Assembly (NCBI RefSeq): GCF_015477765.1
Contig: NZ_JADLQQ010000002.1
Location: 310,001-374,000 of the forward strand
Direction of reading: 5' to 3'
Length of the DNA: 64,000 nt
Source: Nocardia transvalensis
GTDB taxonomy: Bacteria > Actinomycetota > Actinomycetes > Mycobacteriales > Mycobacteriaceae
The position numbers and the translations under genes are program-made. Shown here one piece after another: positions 35,487 to 43,360 of this stretch. Positions within the stretch are counted from its first letter, which is position 1. Each line of letters opens with the position of its first letter. Under the pieces are notes generated by a model. The model was given only the letters and a program-made list of their open reading frames with translations, had not been told where the DNA came from and ran no database searches.

Positions 35487-37223
35487 TCACAACGAGTACC
35501 GGCGTTCGGCCAGGGCGTAGAGGCGACGCCAGAACAGGCGGTTGATGCCGACGACGTAGATGCTCATCACCACGACGCCGACCAGGATGCGCGGCCAGTC
35601 ACCGGCGGTGGTGGCCTCGGAGATGTAGGCGCCCAGACCGTCCGCGGTCAGGGTGGTGCCGTTGTAGCCGACCACCTCGGAGACGATGGCCGCATTCCAG
35701 GCGCCGCCGGCGGCGGTGATCGCGCCTGTCACATAGCTGGGGAAGATGGCGGGCAGGATCAGCCGCCGCCACCAGAGCCCGCGCGGCAGCCGCAGATTCG
35801 CCGCGGCCTCGCGCAGATCGTTGGGCACCGCGCTGGCGCCCGCGATCACGTTGAACAGGATGTACCACTGGGCGCCCAGCGCCATCAGCAGCGTTCCGGC
35901 CCAGTTCAGGCTCGCTCCGGTCGCCACCAGCACCGCGGTGACCAGGGGGAACAGGAAATTCGCCGGGAAGCTGGCCAGCACCTGCACCACCGGCTGGGCG
36001 AAGCGGGACACCTTGGGGTTCAACCCGATCCACACCCCGACCGGCACCCAGACGAGGCTGCACACGACCAGCAGGACCAGCACCCGGACGAGGGTGAGCC
36101 CGCCCAGCCCGAAGGCGTGCGCCACCTCGCCGAAGCCGACGGTGCGGTGGATGTAGGTCACCACGCGGTAGCTGCCCCAGACGATCACGGCGGTGACGGC
36201 CGCCCCGAAGACGATGTCCCCGGCCCGCCGCCGCCCGGCCTGGACATGCAGCGGATGTTCGGCCAGCCCGAACACCCGCATGGCCCGATCGAGCGGAAAT
36301 ACCAACGGCCCGAACACTTTTCCGAGCAGATCGGGAATATGCGAGCGGCGCAGCAGATCGAGGGTGACGCTGCGCGGTGCCTGCGCGGGTTCGGAGTCCT
36401 CGACGCGGAAGCGCTCGGCGAAGGCGGTCAGCGGCCGCCAGAACAGCACATTGACCGCGATCACCATCACGATCATCACGCCGATGGCGATGAGCACCTT
36501 GCCGGTCGCGCCCTGATCGGTGGCCGTGGCGACATAGGAGCCGATGCCGGGCAGCACATAGTTGCGGTTGTTGACGCTGATCGCCTCGGAGGCGACCAGG
36601 AAGAACCACCCGCCGCCGAAACTCATCATCGCGTTCCACACCAGCGGCACCATGCCGCTGGGCACATCGACCCGCCAAAACCGTTGCCAGCGGGACAATC
36701 TCAGGTTGCGGGCGGCCTCGTCGATCTCCCGCGGCTGCGACACCAGGCTGTGATAGAAGGCGAAGGTCATATTCCACGCCTGCGAGGTGAAGATCGCGAA
36801 GATCGACGCGAACTCCAGCCCCAGCAGCGAGCCGGGGGCCAGCGCGATGAACGCGGTCACCGTCACCGACAGGAAGCCCAGGATCGGCACCGACTGCAGA
36901 ATGTCGAGAAACGGCAGCAGCACCGTGCGGGCGCGCCGGAGCCGGGCGGCGGCGGTGGCGTAGGCGAAGGTGAACACGATCGACAGCCCCAGTGCCAGGA
37001 ACATGCGCAGCAGCGACCGCGCCGCATAGTAGGGCAGATCGGCGGCATCGGTGGACACCTCGGTGACCGTCTCGTGCTCGTCGAACGGCACGGTCAGCCC
37101 GCCGGAGACGCGCACGATCACCCAGATCAGTACGGCGGCACCGGCGAACACGACCACATCGGCGGCGCGGGAACGCGGCCGATCGAGGGCGCCGCGGGTC
37201 GGGTAGGAGCGCAGGGTCGTCAT
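35487..37223 (-). CDS. ABC transporter permease, two permease modules fused
   Basis: 578 residues from ATG 37223, whose first base is the last of the mgtC stop (TGATG). It contains two binding-protein-dependent permease domains in one chain, each with an EAA loop that docks the ATPase: EAARNLRLSRWQRFWRVDVP in the first half and EAAANLRLPRGLWWRRLILP in the second. About twelve hydrophobic helices are visible, with a soluble linker near residues 290-350. A single fused chain replaces the usual permease dimer. The relatives transport nitrate, sulfonates and similar anions, but that assignment needs a binding protein, and none is encoded here. Confidence 0.9.
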   Translation of the reverse strand: MTTLRSYPTRGALDRPRSRAADVVVFAGAAVLIWVIVRVSGGLTVPFDEHETVTEVSTDAADLPYYAARSLLRMFLALGLSIVFTFAYATAAARLRRARTVLLPFLDILQSVPILGFLSVTVTAFIALAPGSLLGLEFASIFAIFTSQAWNMTFAFYHSLVSQPREIDEAARNLRLSRWQRFWRVDVPSGMVPLVWNAMMSFGGGWFFLVASEAISVNNRNYVLPGIGSYVATATDQGATGKVLIAIGVMIVMVIAVNVLFWRPLTAFAERFRVEDSEPAQAPRSVTLDLLRRSHIPDLLGKVFGPLVFPLDRAMRVFGLAEHPLHVQAGRRRAGDIVFGAAVTAVIVWGSYRVVTYIHRTVGFGEVAHAFGLGGLTLVRVLVLLVVCSLVWVPVGVWIGLNPKVSRFAQPVVQVLASFPANFLFPLVTAVLVATGASLNWAGTLLMALGAQWYILFNVIAGASAVPNDLREAAANLRLPRGLWWRRLILPAIFPSYVTGAITAAGGAWNAAIVSEVVGYNGTTLTADGLGAYISEATTAGDWPRILVGVVVMSIYVVGINRLFWRRLYALAERRYSL

Positions 37224-37933
37224 CAGTGCTCCGTTCCGGCGCTGTTCGGGATGTTCCAGCCCACGCTGGTCACCGAGGGTTCGAGGCTGAGGCGGCTGAC
37301 CGCGGACTCCATCTGCCGGTCGTCGCGTTGGTCGCCGGCGAGTTCGGCACAGACCTCCACCTGGCCCTCGGTGTCGGCATTGCGGCTCGAGACCGAGACC
37401 AGCCGGAAGTCGGTGCGGGTCAGCGCCTGCACGAGCAGGGCGCGCACGTGCGCGACGTGGGCGTCGTCGGTGACCGCGGTGAACAGATAGGCGGCGGTCT
37501 GCTCCTGGCCGGATTCGGGGCGGCGGTCGACGGTCCGACCGGCCCAGCGCAGGGCGGTGTTGACCATCACGATGGCCACCGTGCCCGCCGCCGCCGTGCT
37601 GTACATTCCGGCGCCCGCCAGCGCACCCACCGCGGCCGAACACCACAGCGTGGCCGCGGTGTTGAGGCCGCGCACCGTGAAACCCTCGCGCATGATCACT
37701 CCGGCGCCGAGGAAGCCGATGCCCGAAACGATCTGCGCCGCAACGCGAGTCGGGTCGGCGACGGCGCCGTGGAAACCGTGCGCGGACAGCAGGACGAACA
37801 GCGTCGCACCGGTGGCGACCAGCGTGTTCGTGCGCAGCCCGGCCATCCGGGCGCGGTACTGCCGTTCGAGGCCGATCACCACGCCGCAGCCGACACCGGC
37901 CGCGAGCCGTACCAGCATCTCTACCGTCGTCAT
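37223..37933 (-). CDS. MgtC/SapB-family membrane protein
   Basis: 236 residues from ATG 37933, with GGAAGGG four bases upstream. The first about 145 residues have four or five hydrophobic helices and the family signature VIGLERQYRARMAGLRTNTL followed by VSGIGFLGAGVIMREG. The last about 90 residues form the ACT-like cytosolic domain of the longer MgtC proteins (TAVTDDAHVAHVRALLVQAL, then VEVCAELAG). MgtC is made under Mg2+ limitation in several pathogens, including mycobacteria, and acts on membrane energetics and phosphate rather than importing Mg2+ itself. Here it leads an operon with an ABC transporter and is preceded by a putative leader peptide. Confidence 0.92.
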   Translation of the reverse strand: MTTVEMLVRLAAGVGCGVVIGLERQYRARMAGLRTNTLVATGATLFVLLSAHGFHGAVADPTRVAAQIVSGIGFLGAGVIMREGFTVRGLNTAATLWCSAAVGALAGAGMYSTAAAGTVAIVMVNTALRWAGRTVDRRPESGQEQTAAYLFTAVTDDAHVAHVRALLVQALTRTDFRLVSVSSRNADTEGQVEVCAELAGDQRDDRQMESAVSRLSLEPSVTSVGWNIPNSAGTEH

Positions 37934-37951
37934 GGCACCCTTCCGGAATTG

Positions 37952-37968
37952 GCGGCGACCCGCGCCGC
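37952..37968 (-). promoter_or_regulatory. Hairpin between leader ORF and mgtC
   Basis: Perfect 6-bp G/C stem (GCGGCG with CGCCGC, 5-base loop) located five bases after the leader stop codon and about ten before the mgtC ribosome site. It is placed to influence access to the mgtC start or readthrough, depending on where ribosomes stop on the leader. Confidence 0.35.
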
Positions 37969-37973
37969 GCAGG

Positions 37974-38063
37974 CTACCGGATAGCGGTGAGAAAACCGGG
38001 GCGCGCGCAGGGGTCGTCCAGTGAACAGTTGGCGAATCGATATCGAGGACTGTCATCAGGCAT
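37974..38063 (-). CDS. Putative acidic/proline-rich leader peptide of the mgtC operon
   Basis: 29 codons from ATG 38063 to TAG 37974-37976, ending 40 bp before mgtC. The start has the best Shine-Dalgarno sequence in the region (AAGGAGGT, seven bases upstream). The peptide opens Met-Pro-Asp-Asp-Ser-Pro, continues with basic and aromatic residues, and has further Asp-Asp-Pro and Arg-Pro pairs (four Pro and four Asp in all). In enterobacteria, Mg2+ transporter leaders such as MgtL begin with alternating acidic residues and prolines; these destabilise the translating ribosome at low Mg2+ and so switch on the downstream gene. The resemblance in position and composition is seen; the function is inferred. 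It lacks homology evidence and could be chance. Confidence 0.5.
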   Translation of the reverse strand: MPDDSPRYRFANCSLDDPCARPGFLTAIR

Positions 38064-38178
38064 CACGACCACCTCCTTCGCGGACTGCCGGGCATCGAGC
38101 GAGTGCGAGTAAACCGCTGTTTCAGCGCATCCGCAACCCATTGTGAGGGCAACCTCAAAATGTTTCCGGACAGAATTA

Positions 38179-38808
38179 TCAGTCGTCGCGGTACATGGCC
38201 CGGTAAGCGGTGGTGACCGCGACCAGGTGATCGACCACCTGTTCGCGGGTGACCTTGAGCGAACCGTTCAGCCAGGCCGAGAACATCCCCGCATTGCCCG
38301 AGGCCATGGTCACCGCGGCCAGCCGCCGCCGCACCGGATCGGTGATCTCGGTGAACAGGTGATCCTGGATGAGCCGGGTGAAAGCGGGCATCACGGCGAT
38401 CGTGGTCTGGCCCAGACCGGTGCTCGAGTAGGGCTCGACCAGAAACAGTCGCGACTTGCGAGGGTCCTCGAGCACCTTGTCCACCAGCACCCGCGCCAGC
38501 TCCCGGTCCCGGGAGGGATCGCCGGCGGCGGCGAAGGCGGTCATCGGTTCCAGGAATTCGTCGGCCACCTGCCGATACAGCACGTCCAGCAGATGGTCGC
38601 GGCTGGTGAAGCTCTCGTAGAAGTAGCGATCGGTCAGGCCCGCCTTGCGGCACACCGCACGCATCGTCACCGCGCCCGCCCCCGCCTCGCCGATCAGATC
38701 GAGGGCGGCCTCGAGCAGCGCGGCCCGCCGCGCCTCGCGACGCTCGGTGAGCGTGGTTCCGCCCCAGATCCGGGGTTCGGCGCCGTCGGAGTCCTGACCT
38801 GTGTGCAC
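38179..38808 (-). CDS. TetR-family regulator
   Basis: 209 residues from GTG 38808. The HTH covers about 24-70 (ALLEAALDLIGEAGAGAVTM, then RAVCRKAGLTDRYFYESFTS). The C-terminal domain is helical. It reads in the same direction as the mgtC operon, 115 bp upstream of the leader ORF. A dyad TGAGG-GCAA-CCTCA at 38144-38157 lies between the two and could be its operator or part of the mgtC promoter. No target can be named. Confidence 0.88.
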   Translation of the reverse strand: MHTGQDSDGAEPRIWGGTTLTERREARRAALLEAALDLIGEAGAGAVTMRAVCRKAGLTDRYFYESFTSRDHLLDVLYRQVADEFLEPMTAFAAAGDPSRDRELARVLVDKVLEDPRKSRLFLVEPYSSTGLGQTTIAVMPAFTRLIQDHLFTEITDPVRRRLAAVTMASGNAGMFSAWLNGSLKVTREQVVDHLVAVTTAYRAMYRDD

Positions 38809-38878
38809 GCGCCAAGGGTAGTGCCCGCGGTCGCCGGGCAGGGTGCGGCCGTGGGGTTATCGTGGGGGGATGGGTGTC

Positions 38879-39028
38879 ATGGGTGAACTGTTCCCAGGTA
38901 AGAAATTGATGAACGAGGACAGCGAGGACGGTGACGGTCAGACTCACCGCCCGCGCCTGGACCTCGATCTCGACGCGGGAGTCGTGCGGCTGAGCCGTCC
39001 GGCGCAGTCCGGCGAATCGACCGAATGA
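38879..39028 (+). CDS. Small acidic protein, DUF6191-like
   Basis: 49 residues from ATG 38879, preceded by GGGGGG at a workable distance (an ATG three codons earlier is closer to the G run). The opening MGELFPGKKLMNED, the acidic middle, and the closing LDLDAGVVRL fit short actinobacterial proteins of the DUF6191 kind. No function is known. It is divergent from the TetR gene and converges with the antiporter gene, six bases apart. Confidence 0.6.
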   Translation: MGELFPGKKLMNEDSEDGDGQTHRPRLDLDLDAGVVRLSRPAQSGESTE

Positions 39029-39034
39029 CCGCGC

Positions 39035-40909
39035 TCAGCCGAGGATTTCGTCGACGTAGCACCAGCGCCACGTCTCGCCGGGCTCCACGCTGCGCATGAC
39101 CGGGTGGCCGGTTCGTCTGTAGTGGCCGGTGGCGTGATTGCCGGGCGAGGAATCGCAGCAGGCCACGTTCCCGCAGGTCAGGCACATGCGCAGGTGCACC
39201 CAGGTCAGGCCCTCGGCCAGGCATTCGGCGCAGGCCTCGGCCACCACGGGCATGGTGGTGTGCGGCGCGTCCCGCAGATGGTCACAGCCGGCCGTCGCCG
39301 GTGCCAGCAGCGCGCCCTGCGGCTCGTCGTCGGCCTCGGCCACCCGATCGATGGTGGATTCCTCGATATCGAGCATGGCCATCACGTGCTCGAGCACCTC
39401 GTGATCGACGGCTCCGGAATCGCGGGCCTGTAAGACCGTTTCGCGCTCGGCGCGCAGCATCGCCAGGCGCAGCCGTCGGTATTCGCCGCTGGGGGTGATC
39501 CGCACCGATTCGGCCCGGCCGAGCTGCTCCCAGGCGGCATTGGCCCGGCGCGCGACCCGTTCCCGCAGCATGGTCACGACCTCCGGCGGCGTTTCCGGGG
39601 CGGTTTCGGCCTCCAGCACCGCCAATCCCGCGGCGGAGGCCTGTTGCAGCAGATTCGCCTCCTGCAGCGCGTCCTCGGCCCGGCTGGGTCCGCGCAGGCG
39701 CAGCCATCGGATCAACCAGGGCAGCGAGAAGCCTTGCAGCAGTAAGGTTCCGCCGACCACAACCAGGGCCAGCAGTTTCAGTGTCGCCAATTGCGGTGTG
39801 TCCGATGGCAACAGCAGGGCCCCGGCCAGGGTGACCACGCCGCGCATCCCCGCCCAGGACACCACCGCCGGACCCGTCCAGGCCGGTTTCGGCTTTCCCC
39901 GTGGGCGGCTCTCGACGAACCAGGCGAAATAGATGGCCGGATACACCCAGATCGGACGCACCACGATCACCGTGGCCAGCACCGCGGCGCAGGTGAGCAG
40001 GATGACGGTGTGGTCCAGGCCGCTGGACCAGGCGTCCTCCAGGATGCGGCGCACCTGGAGGCCCATCAGCAGGAAAACCGCGTTCTCCAGGATGAATTGG
40101 ATGGTGCGCCAGTTGGTGCGCTCGGCGATGCGCGAGGCGGCGCTCTGCCACACCGGCGCGCCCTGTCCCAGGATGAGCCCGCACACGACCACCGCGATCA
40201 CTCCGGAGGTGTGGGCGGCCTCGGCGGGGAGATACGCGGCGAACGGGGCCAGGAACGACAGGCTGGTGTCGAGCACCGGATCGGTGATGCGCAGCCGTAG
40301 CAGCGCCAGCAGCGCGGCGACGACGATACCGATGGCCGCGCCGCCGACGGAGGCGATCAGGAAGTCGCGGCCGGCGTGCCAGATGCTGAACGCCCCGGCC
40401 GAGGCGGCGATCGCGGTGCGCAGCGCCACCAGCGCCGTCGCGTCGTTGAACAGGGCCTCGCCCTCGAGCAGGGTGACGATGCGCCGCGGCATGCCGACCC
40501 GCCGCGCGATCGAGGTGGCCGCCACCGCATCCGGCGGTGAGACCACCGCGCCGATCGCCACGGCGGCCGCGAACGGCACGCCCAGCAATTGCCACACCAC
40601 CAGCGCCACCGCGAACGTGGTGACCAGGACCAGCCCCACCGACAGCAGCGCGATCGACACCTTCTTGGGGCGGAACTCCACCAACGAGGTGTTGATCGCC
40701 GCGGTGTAGAGCAGCGGCGGCAGCAACCCCAGCATGATGATTTCCGGATCGACGTCGATCCTGGGCACGAACGGCAGGTAGGAGGCCGCGATCCCGGCCA
40801 CGGTCAGCAACAGTGGTTCCGCCACGCCGAGGCGCCGGGCCAGCGCGGCCAGGCCGACTGCGGCGGCGACCAGGGCCACCAGACCGACTGCGATATGCAC
40901 CTTGATCAT
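39035..40909 (-). CDS. Na+/H+ antiporter (CPA1) fused to a UBP-type zinc finger
   Basis: 624 residues from ATG 40909. Residues 1-400 form a 12-13-helix CPA1 exchanger: LLPPLLYTAAINTSL, VSPPDAVAATSIAR (the ion-binding region with PDA), GEALFNDATALVAL (ND pair of helix 5) and SWAGMRGVVTLAGALLLP. A helical linker follows to about residue 545. The last about 75 residues are a ZnF_UBP module (CAECLAEGLTWVHLRMCLTC, then His in GNHATGHYRRTGHP), which in eukaryotes binds the free C-terminus of ubiquitin. Bacterial UBP fingers have no known ligand here. The fusion suggests regulation of exchange by a cytosolic protein tail or metal. Confidence 0.92.
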   Translation of the reverse strand: MIKVHIAVGLVALVAAAVGLAALARRLGVAEPLLLTVAGIAASYLPFVPRIDVDPEIIMLGLLPPLLYTAAINTSLVEFRPKKVSIALLSVGLVLVTTFAVALVVWQLLGVPFAAAVAIGAVVSPPDAVAATSIARRVGMPRRIVTLLEGEALFNDATALVALRTAIAASAGAFSIWHAGRDFLIASVGGAAIGIVVAALLALLRLRITDPVLDTSLSFLAPFAAYLPAEAAHTSGVIAVVVCGLILGQGAPVWQSAASRIAERTNWRTIQFILENAVFLLMGLQVRRILEDAWSSGLDHTVILLTCAAVLATVIVVRPIWVYPAIYFAWFVESRPRGKPKPAWTGPAVVSWAGMRGVVTLAGALLLPSDTPQLATLKLLALVVVGGTLLLQGFSLPWLIRWLRLRGPSRAEDALQEANLLQQASAAGLAVLEAETAPETPPEVVTMLRERVARRANAAWEQLGRAESVRITPSGEYRRLRLAMLRAERETVLQARDSGAVDHEVLEHVMAMLDIEESTIDRVAEADDEPQGALLAPATAGCDHLRDAPHTTMPVVAEACAECLAEGLTWVHLRMCLTCGNVACCDSSPGNHATGHYRRTGHPVMRSVEPGETWRWCYVDEILG

Positions 40910-41028
40910 CCTGCCAGCAGGCGGCTCGACCAGCGCAATCGGCGCGGGAAGCGATCATTTCGGCAATAAGGGGTGCGGCTGTGCGATCGATGATGCGGGC
41001 GTGCGGCCGAGCCCGATAAGATCGCGAA

Positions 41029-41310
41029 ATGCCCGCCACCCTCGCCGAACTCGAAGCCCGCGTCGCCGCGCTGGAAGCCGATCGCGCGGATTACAAAGCG
41101 GTGCTGGCCGCCGTCAACGCGTTGAGTGAGCAAACCCGAGAACGGTTCGATGTCTTGGACGCGAAGATGGACCGGTTCGAGGAGCGGCTCGGCGGGCGGC
41201 TGAACGGTTTCGAGGTCCGAATCGACGACACCAACTCCCGCCTGCGCTCCCTCGAGGAGAATGTCGCCGAGATGAAAGACCTGCTCATCCGCGCTCTCGA
41301 CCAGCGCTGA
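41029..41310 (+). CDS. Small coiled-coil protein
   Basis: 93 residues from ATG 41029. Nearly all of it is heptad-patterned helix (LAELEARVAALEADRADYKA, then LDAKMDRFEERLGGRLNGFE and LRSLEENVAEMKDLLIRALD), so a soluble homo-oligomeric coiled coil is expected. No recognised domain. It stands between divergent and downstream genes (119 bp and 71 bp gaps) and shows no clear partner; the following SEDS gene on the same strand might be co-transcribed. Confidence 0.7.
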   Translation: MPATLAELEARVAALEADRADYKAVLAAVNALSEQTRERFDVLDAKMDRFEERLGGRLNGFEVRIDDTNSRLRSLEENVAEMKDLLIRALDQR

Positions 41311-41381
41311 GCCACCCGGCCCACAGGGGCCGACCTGCCCGATTCGGGTGGTGACGTTCCGGGACACGCATACTGGTTGCC

Positions 41382-42848
41382 GTGAGCGCGTTTCGGGACT
41401 CGACCTCGTCCGGGCCGATCGGCACCTCCTCCGGCCCGATCGGTCTGCCCAAGCCACGCCGCACCGAACTGGTGCTGTGCGTGGCGGCGGTCGCTCTGGT
41501 CGCGGTCGCAGGGTTGGGTATGGCGGCGGCCACCGGCGGCGAGAGCGGTGGGTCGCTGCAGTGGTCGCTGGCGGTGTTCGCGGGCCTGTCGCTGCTGGCG
41601 CATCTGGCGGTGCGGATGCTGGCGCCCAAGGCCGACCCGGTGCTCCTGCCGTGTGTGATCCTGCTGAACGGCATGGGACTGGTGCTCATCGATCGGCTCG
41701 ATCGCGCCGAGGCATCGGCGGCCGTGGCGGCGGGCAAACCCGTCCCGTCCTCGGACGCGGCACACCAATTGATCTGGACCGCAGCGGGAATCGCGCTGTT
41801 CGCGGTGCTGCTGGCGGTGGTGCGCAATCACGGCCAGCCCGCCCGCTACGCCTACACCTGCGGCCTGGCGGGCCTGGTGCTGCTGCTCGTCCCGGCGGTG
41901 CTGCCCTCGCGGTTCAGTGAGGTCAACGGCGGTAAGAGCTGGATCATGTTCCACGGCTTCTCGATTCAGCCGGGCGAATTCGCCAAGGTGCTGCTGCTGA
42001 TCTTCGTCGCGGCCTTCCTGGTGGCCAACAAGGATCTGTTCGGCACCGCCGGCAAGCGGGTGCTGGGCTTCACCATTCCGCGGCTGCGGGATCTGGGTCC
42101 GCTGCTGCTGGTCACGTTCGTGTCGGTGCTGGTGCTGGTGTACGAGAAGAACCTCGGATTCTCGCTGCTGGTGTTCGGGACCGTGCTCGCGATGGTGTAC
42201 ATCGCCACGCGGCGGGCCTCCTGGCTGCTGATCGGGATCGCCATGTTCGCCGTCGGCGCGATCATCGCCTACAACCTGTTCGCGCACGTGCGGGTGCGGG
42301 TGCACGTGTGGCAGGACCCGTTCGCCACCTACTACACCAACGGCTATCAGATCGCGCAGGGCCTGTTCGGCCTGGGCACCGGCGGGCTGTGGGGTGCCGG
42401 GCTGGGCGGTGGCCGGCCGCAGGAGGTGCCGTTCGCCAAGACCGACTTCATCATCGCGACCATCGGCGAAGAGCTGGGCCTGTTCGGGCTGACCGCGATC
42501 CTGCTGCTGTTCACCGTGATCACCGTGCGCGGGTTCACCGCCGCGCTGGCCACCAGAGACGCGTTCGGGAAGCTGCTCGGCGGCGGATTGGCGTTCTCGA
42601 TGGGCTGGCAGTTGTTCGTGGTGGTGGGCGGTGTCACCAAACTGATTCCGCTGACCGGCCTGACGACGCCGTTCATGTCCTACGGCGGTTCGTCGCTGCT
42701 GGCCAATTACGTCATCATCGCGCTGCTGATGCGGATCTCCCACGATGCCCGCACCGTCGCCACGCCCGCCTCGCCGCCACCCGCACCGATTGCCGAGGCC
42801 ATGACCGAACATATCCGGCACCCCGGGCCGGTCCGCCGCGCTCGCTGA
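41382..42848 (+). CDS. FtsW/RodA/SpoVE (SEDS) family protein
   Basis: 488 residues from GTG 41382. SEDS proteins are polytopic peptidoglycan glycosyltransferases working with a class B penicillin-binding protein. Visible: GGKSWIMFHGFSIQPGEFAK (the catalytic loop region), the WQDPFATYYTNGYQIAQGLF block, TDFIIATIGEELGLFG with the conserved Glu pair, and GLTTPFMSYGGSSLLANY near the end. About ten or more helices are present. The N-terminus is a long soluble Ser/Pro tail. No PBP gene is adjacent, unlike the usual rodA-pbpA locus, so this is an orphan copy whose partner cannot be told. Confidence 0.9.
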   Translation: MSAFRDSTSSGPIGTSSGPIGLPKPRRTELVLCVAAVALVAVAGLGMAAATGGESGGSLQWSLAVFAGLSLLAHLAVRMLAPKADPVLLPCVILLNGMGLVLIDRLDRAEASAAVAAGKPVPSSDAAHQLIWTAAGIALFAVLLAVVRNHGQPARYAYTCGLAGLVLLLVPAVLPSRFSEVNGGKSWIMFHGFSIQPGEFAKVLLLIFVAAFLVANKDLFGTAGKRVLGFTIPRLRDLGPLLLVTFVSVLVLVYEKNLGFSLLVFGTVLAMVYIATRRASWLLIGIAMFAVGAIIAYNLFAHVRVRVHVWQDPFATYYTNGYQIAQGLFGLGTGGLWGAGLGGGRPQEVPFAKTDFIIATIGEELGLFGLTAILLLFTVITVRGFTAALATRDAFGKLLGGGLAFSMGWQLFVVVGGVTKLIPLTGLTTPFMSYGGSSLLANYVIIALLMRISHDARTVATPASPPPAPIAEAMTEHIRHPGPVRRAR

Positions 42849-43011
42849 CGTAAGGGTGGATTGCGCTGCGGCCCAGAATTTTCCGTACCCTCTCCGCCGG
42901 TACGGCGCGCGCTGCGGCAGCTCAGCTGAGTCGCGCGTAAAATAGGAAGCTGTTCTCGGGTCCAGCAGAGCGGCTCACATTTTCACCCCGCCCACGTGCG
43001 AAAGGGACACG

Positions 43012-43350
43012 ATGGCCGAATCAGCGTTGTCCGGCCACAAGAACATTGATCGACTCCGCCCATCGTTCGATCCGATCCGCGAAACCATCGGTGAGACCGC
43101 CGAAATCGCGGAAACCACCGACCGCCTGGTTCGGCATCTGTTCGATGTGGGACTCCGACTACACACCGTGCGTGCGGCGCTCGAGCGCGCCGATGCCGAT
43201 CCCGCCGACCAACGCACGACCCGAGAATCCATCGACACCATCCTGTCGGACCTGGATCTGCTCGTCCGCGACGCCGGTCTGACCATGCTCGCCTTCGCCC
43301 GCCACACCATCCGCACCAACGGCCACACCACCTCGAGCCGCCGCCGCTGA
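43012..43350 (+). CDS. Small helical protein of unknown function
   Basis: 112 residues from ATG 43012, with a good GAAAGGGA site. It is acidic to neutral, probably three helices (FDPIRETIGETAEIAETTDR; LVRHLFDVGLRLHTVRAALE; TILSDLDLLVRDAGLTMLAF), without Cys, signal peptide or known motif. I do not recognise it. The 163-bp upstream gap contains A/T-rich stretches (TAAAATAGG near 42939) that suit a promoter. It converges with the cysteine-synthase/rhodanese gene. Confidence 0.65.
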   Translation: MAESALSGHKNIDRLRPSFDPIRETIGETAEIAETTDRLVRHLFDVGLRLHTVRAALERADADPADQRTTRESIDTILSDLDLLVRDAGLTMLAFARHTIRTNGHTTSSRRR

Positions 43351-43360
43351 CCACACCTCC

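Noticed and set aside
35286..37490. 734-codon plus-strand open frame over the permease and mgtC
   Set aside because: Composition is His/Gln/Gly/Arg-rich and low in hydrophobic core. The opposite strand encodes two EAA loops and membrane helices in the right order.
37223..38056. Longer mgtC product starting at 38056
   Set aside because: It would add 41 unrelated residues, and its ATG is 14 bases from the Shine-Dalgarno sequence, which fits the leader ORF at 38063 better. A separate ribosome site lies directly before ATG 37933.
37934..38178. M-box (Mg2+) riboswitch upstream of mgtC
   Set aside because: I looked for the conserved AGGTGAGG and GCTGC.GCCC blocks on the minus strand and did not find them.
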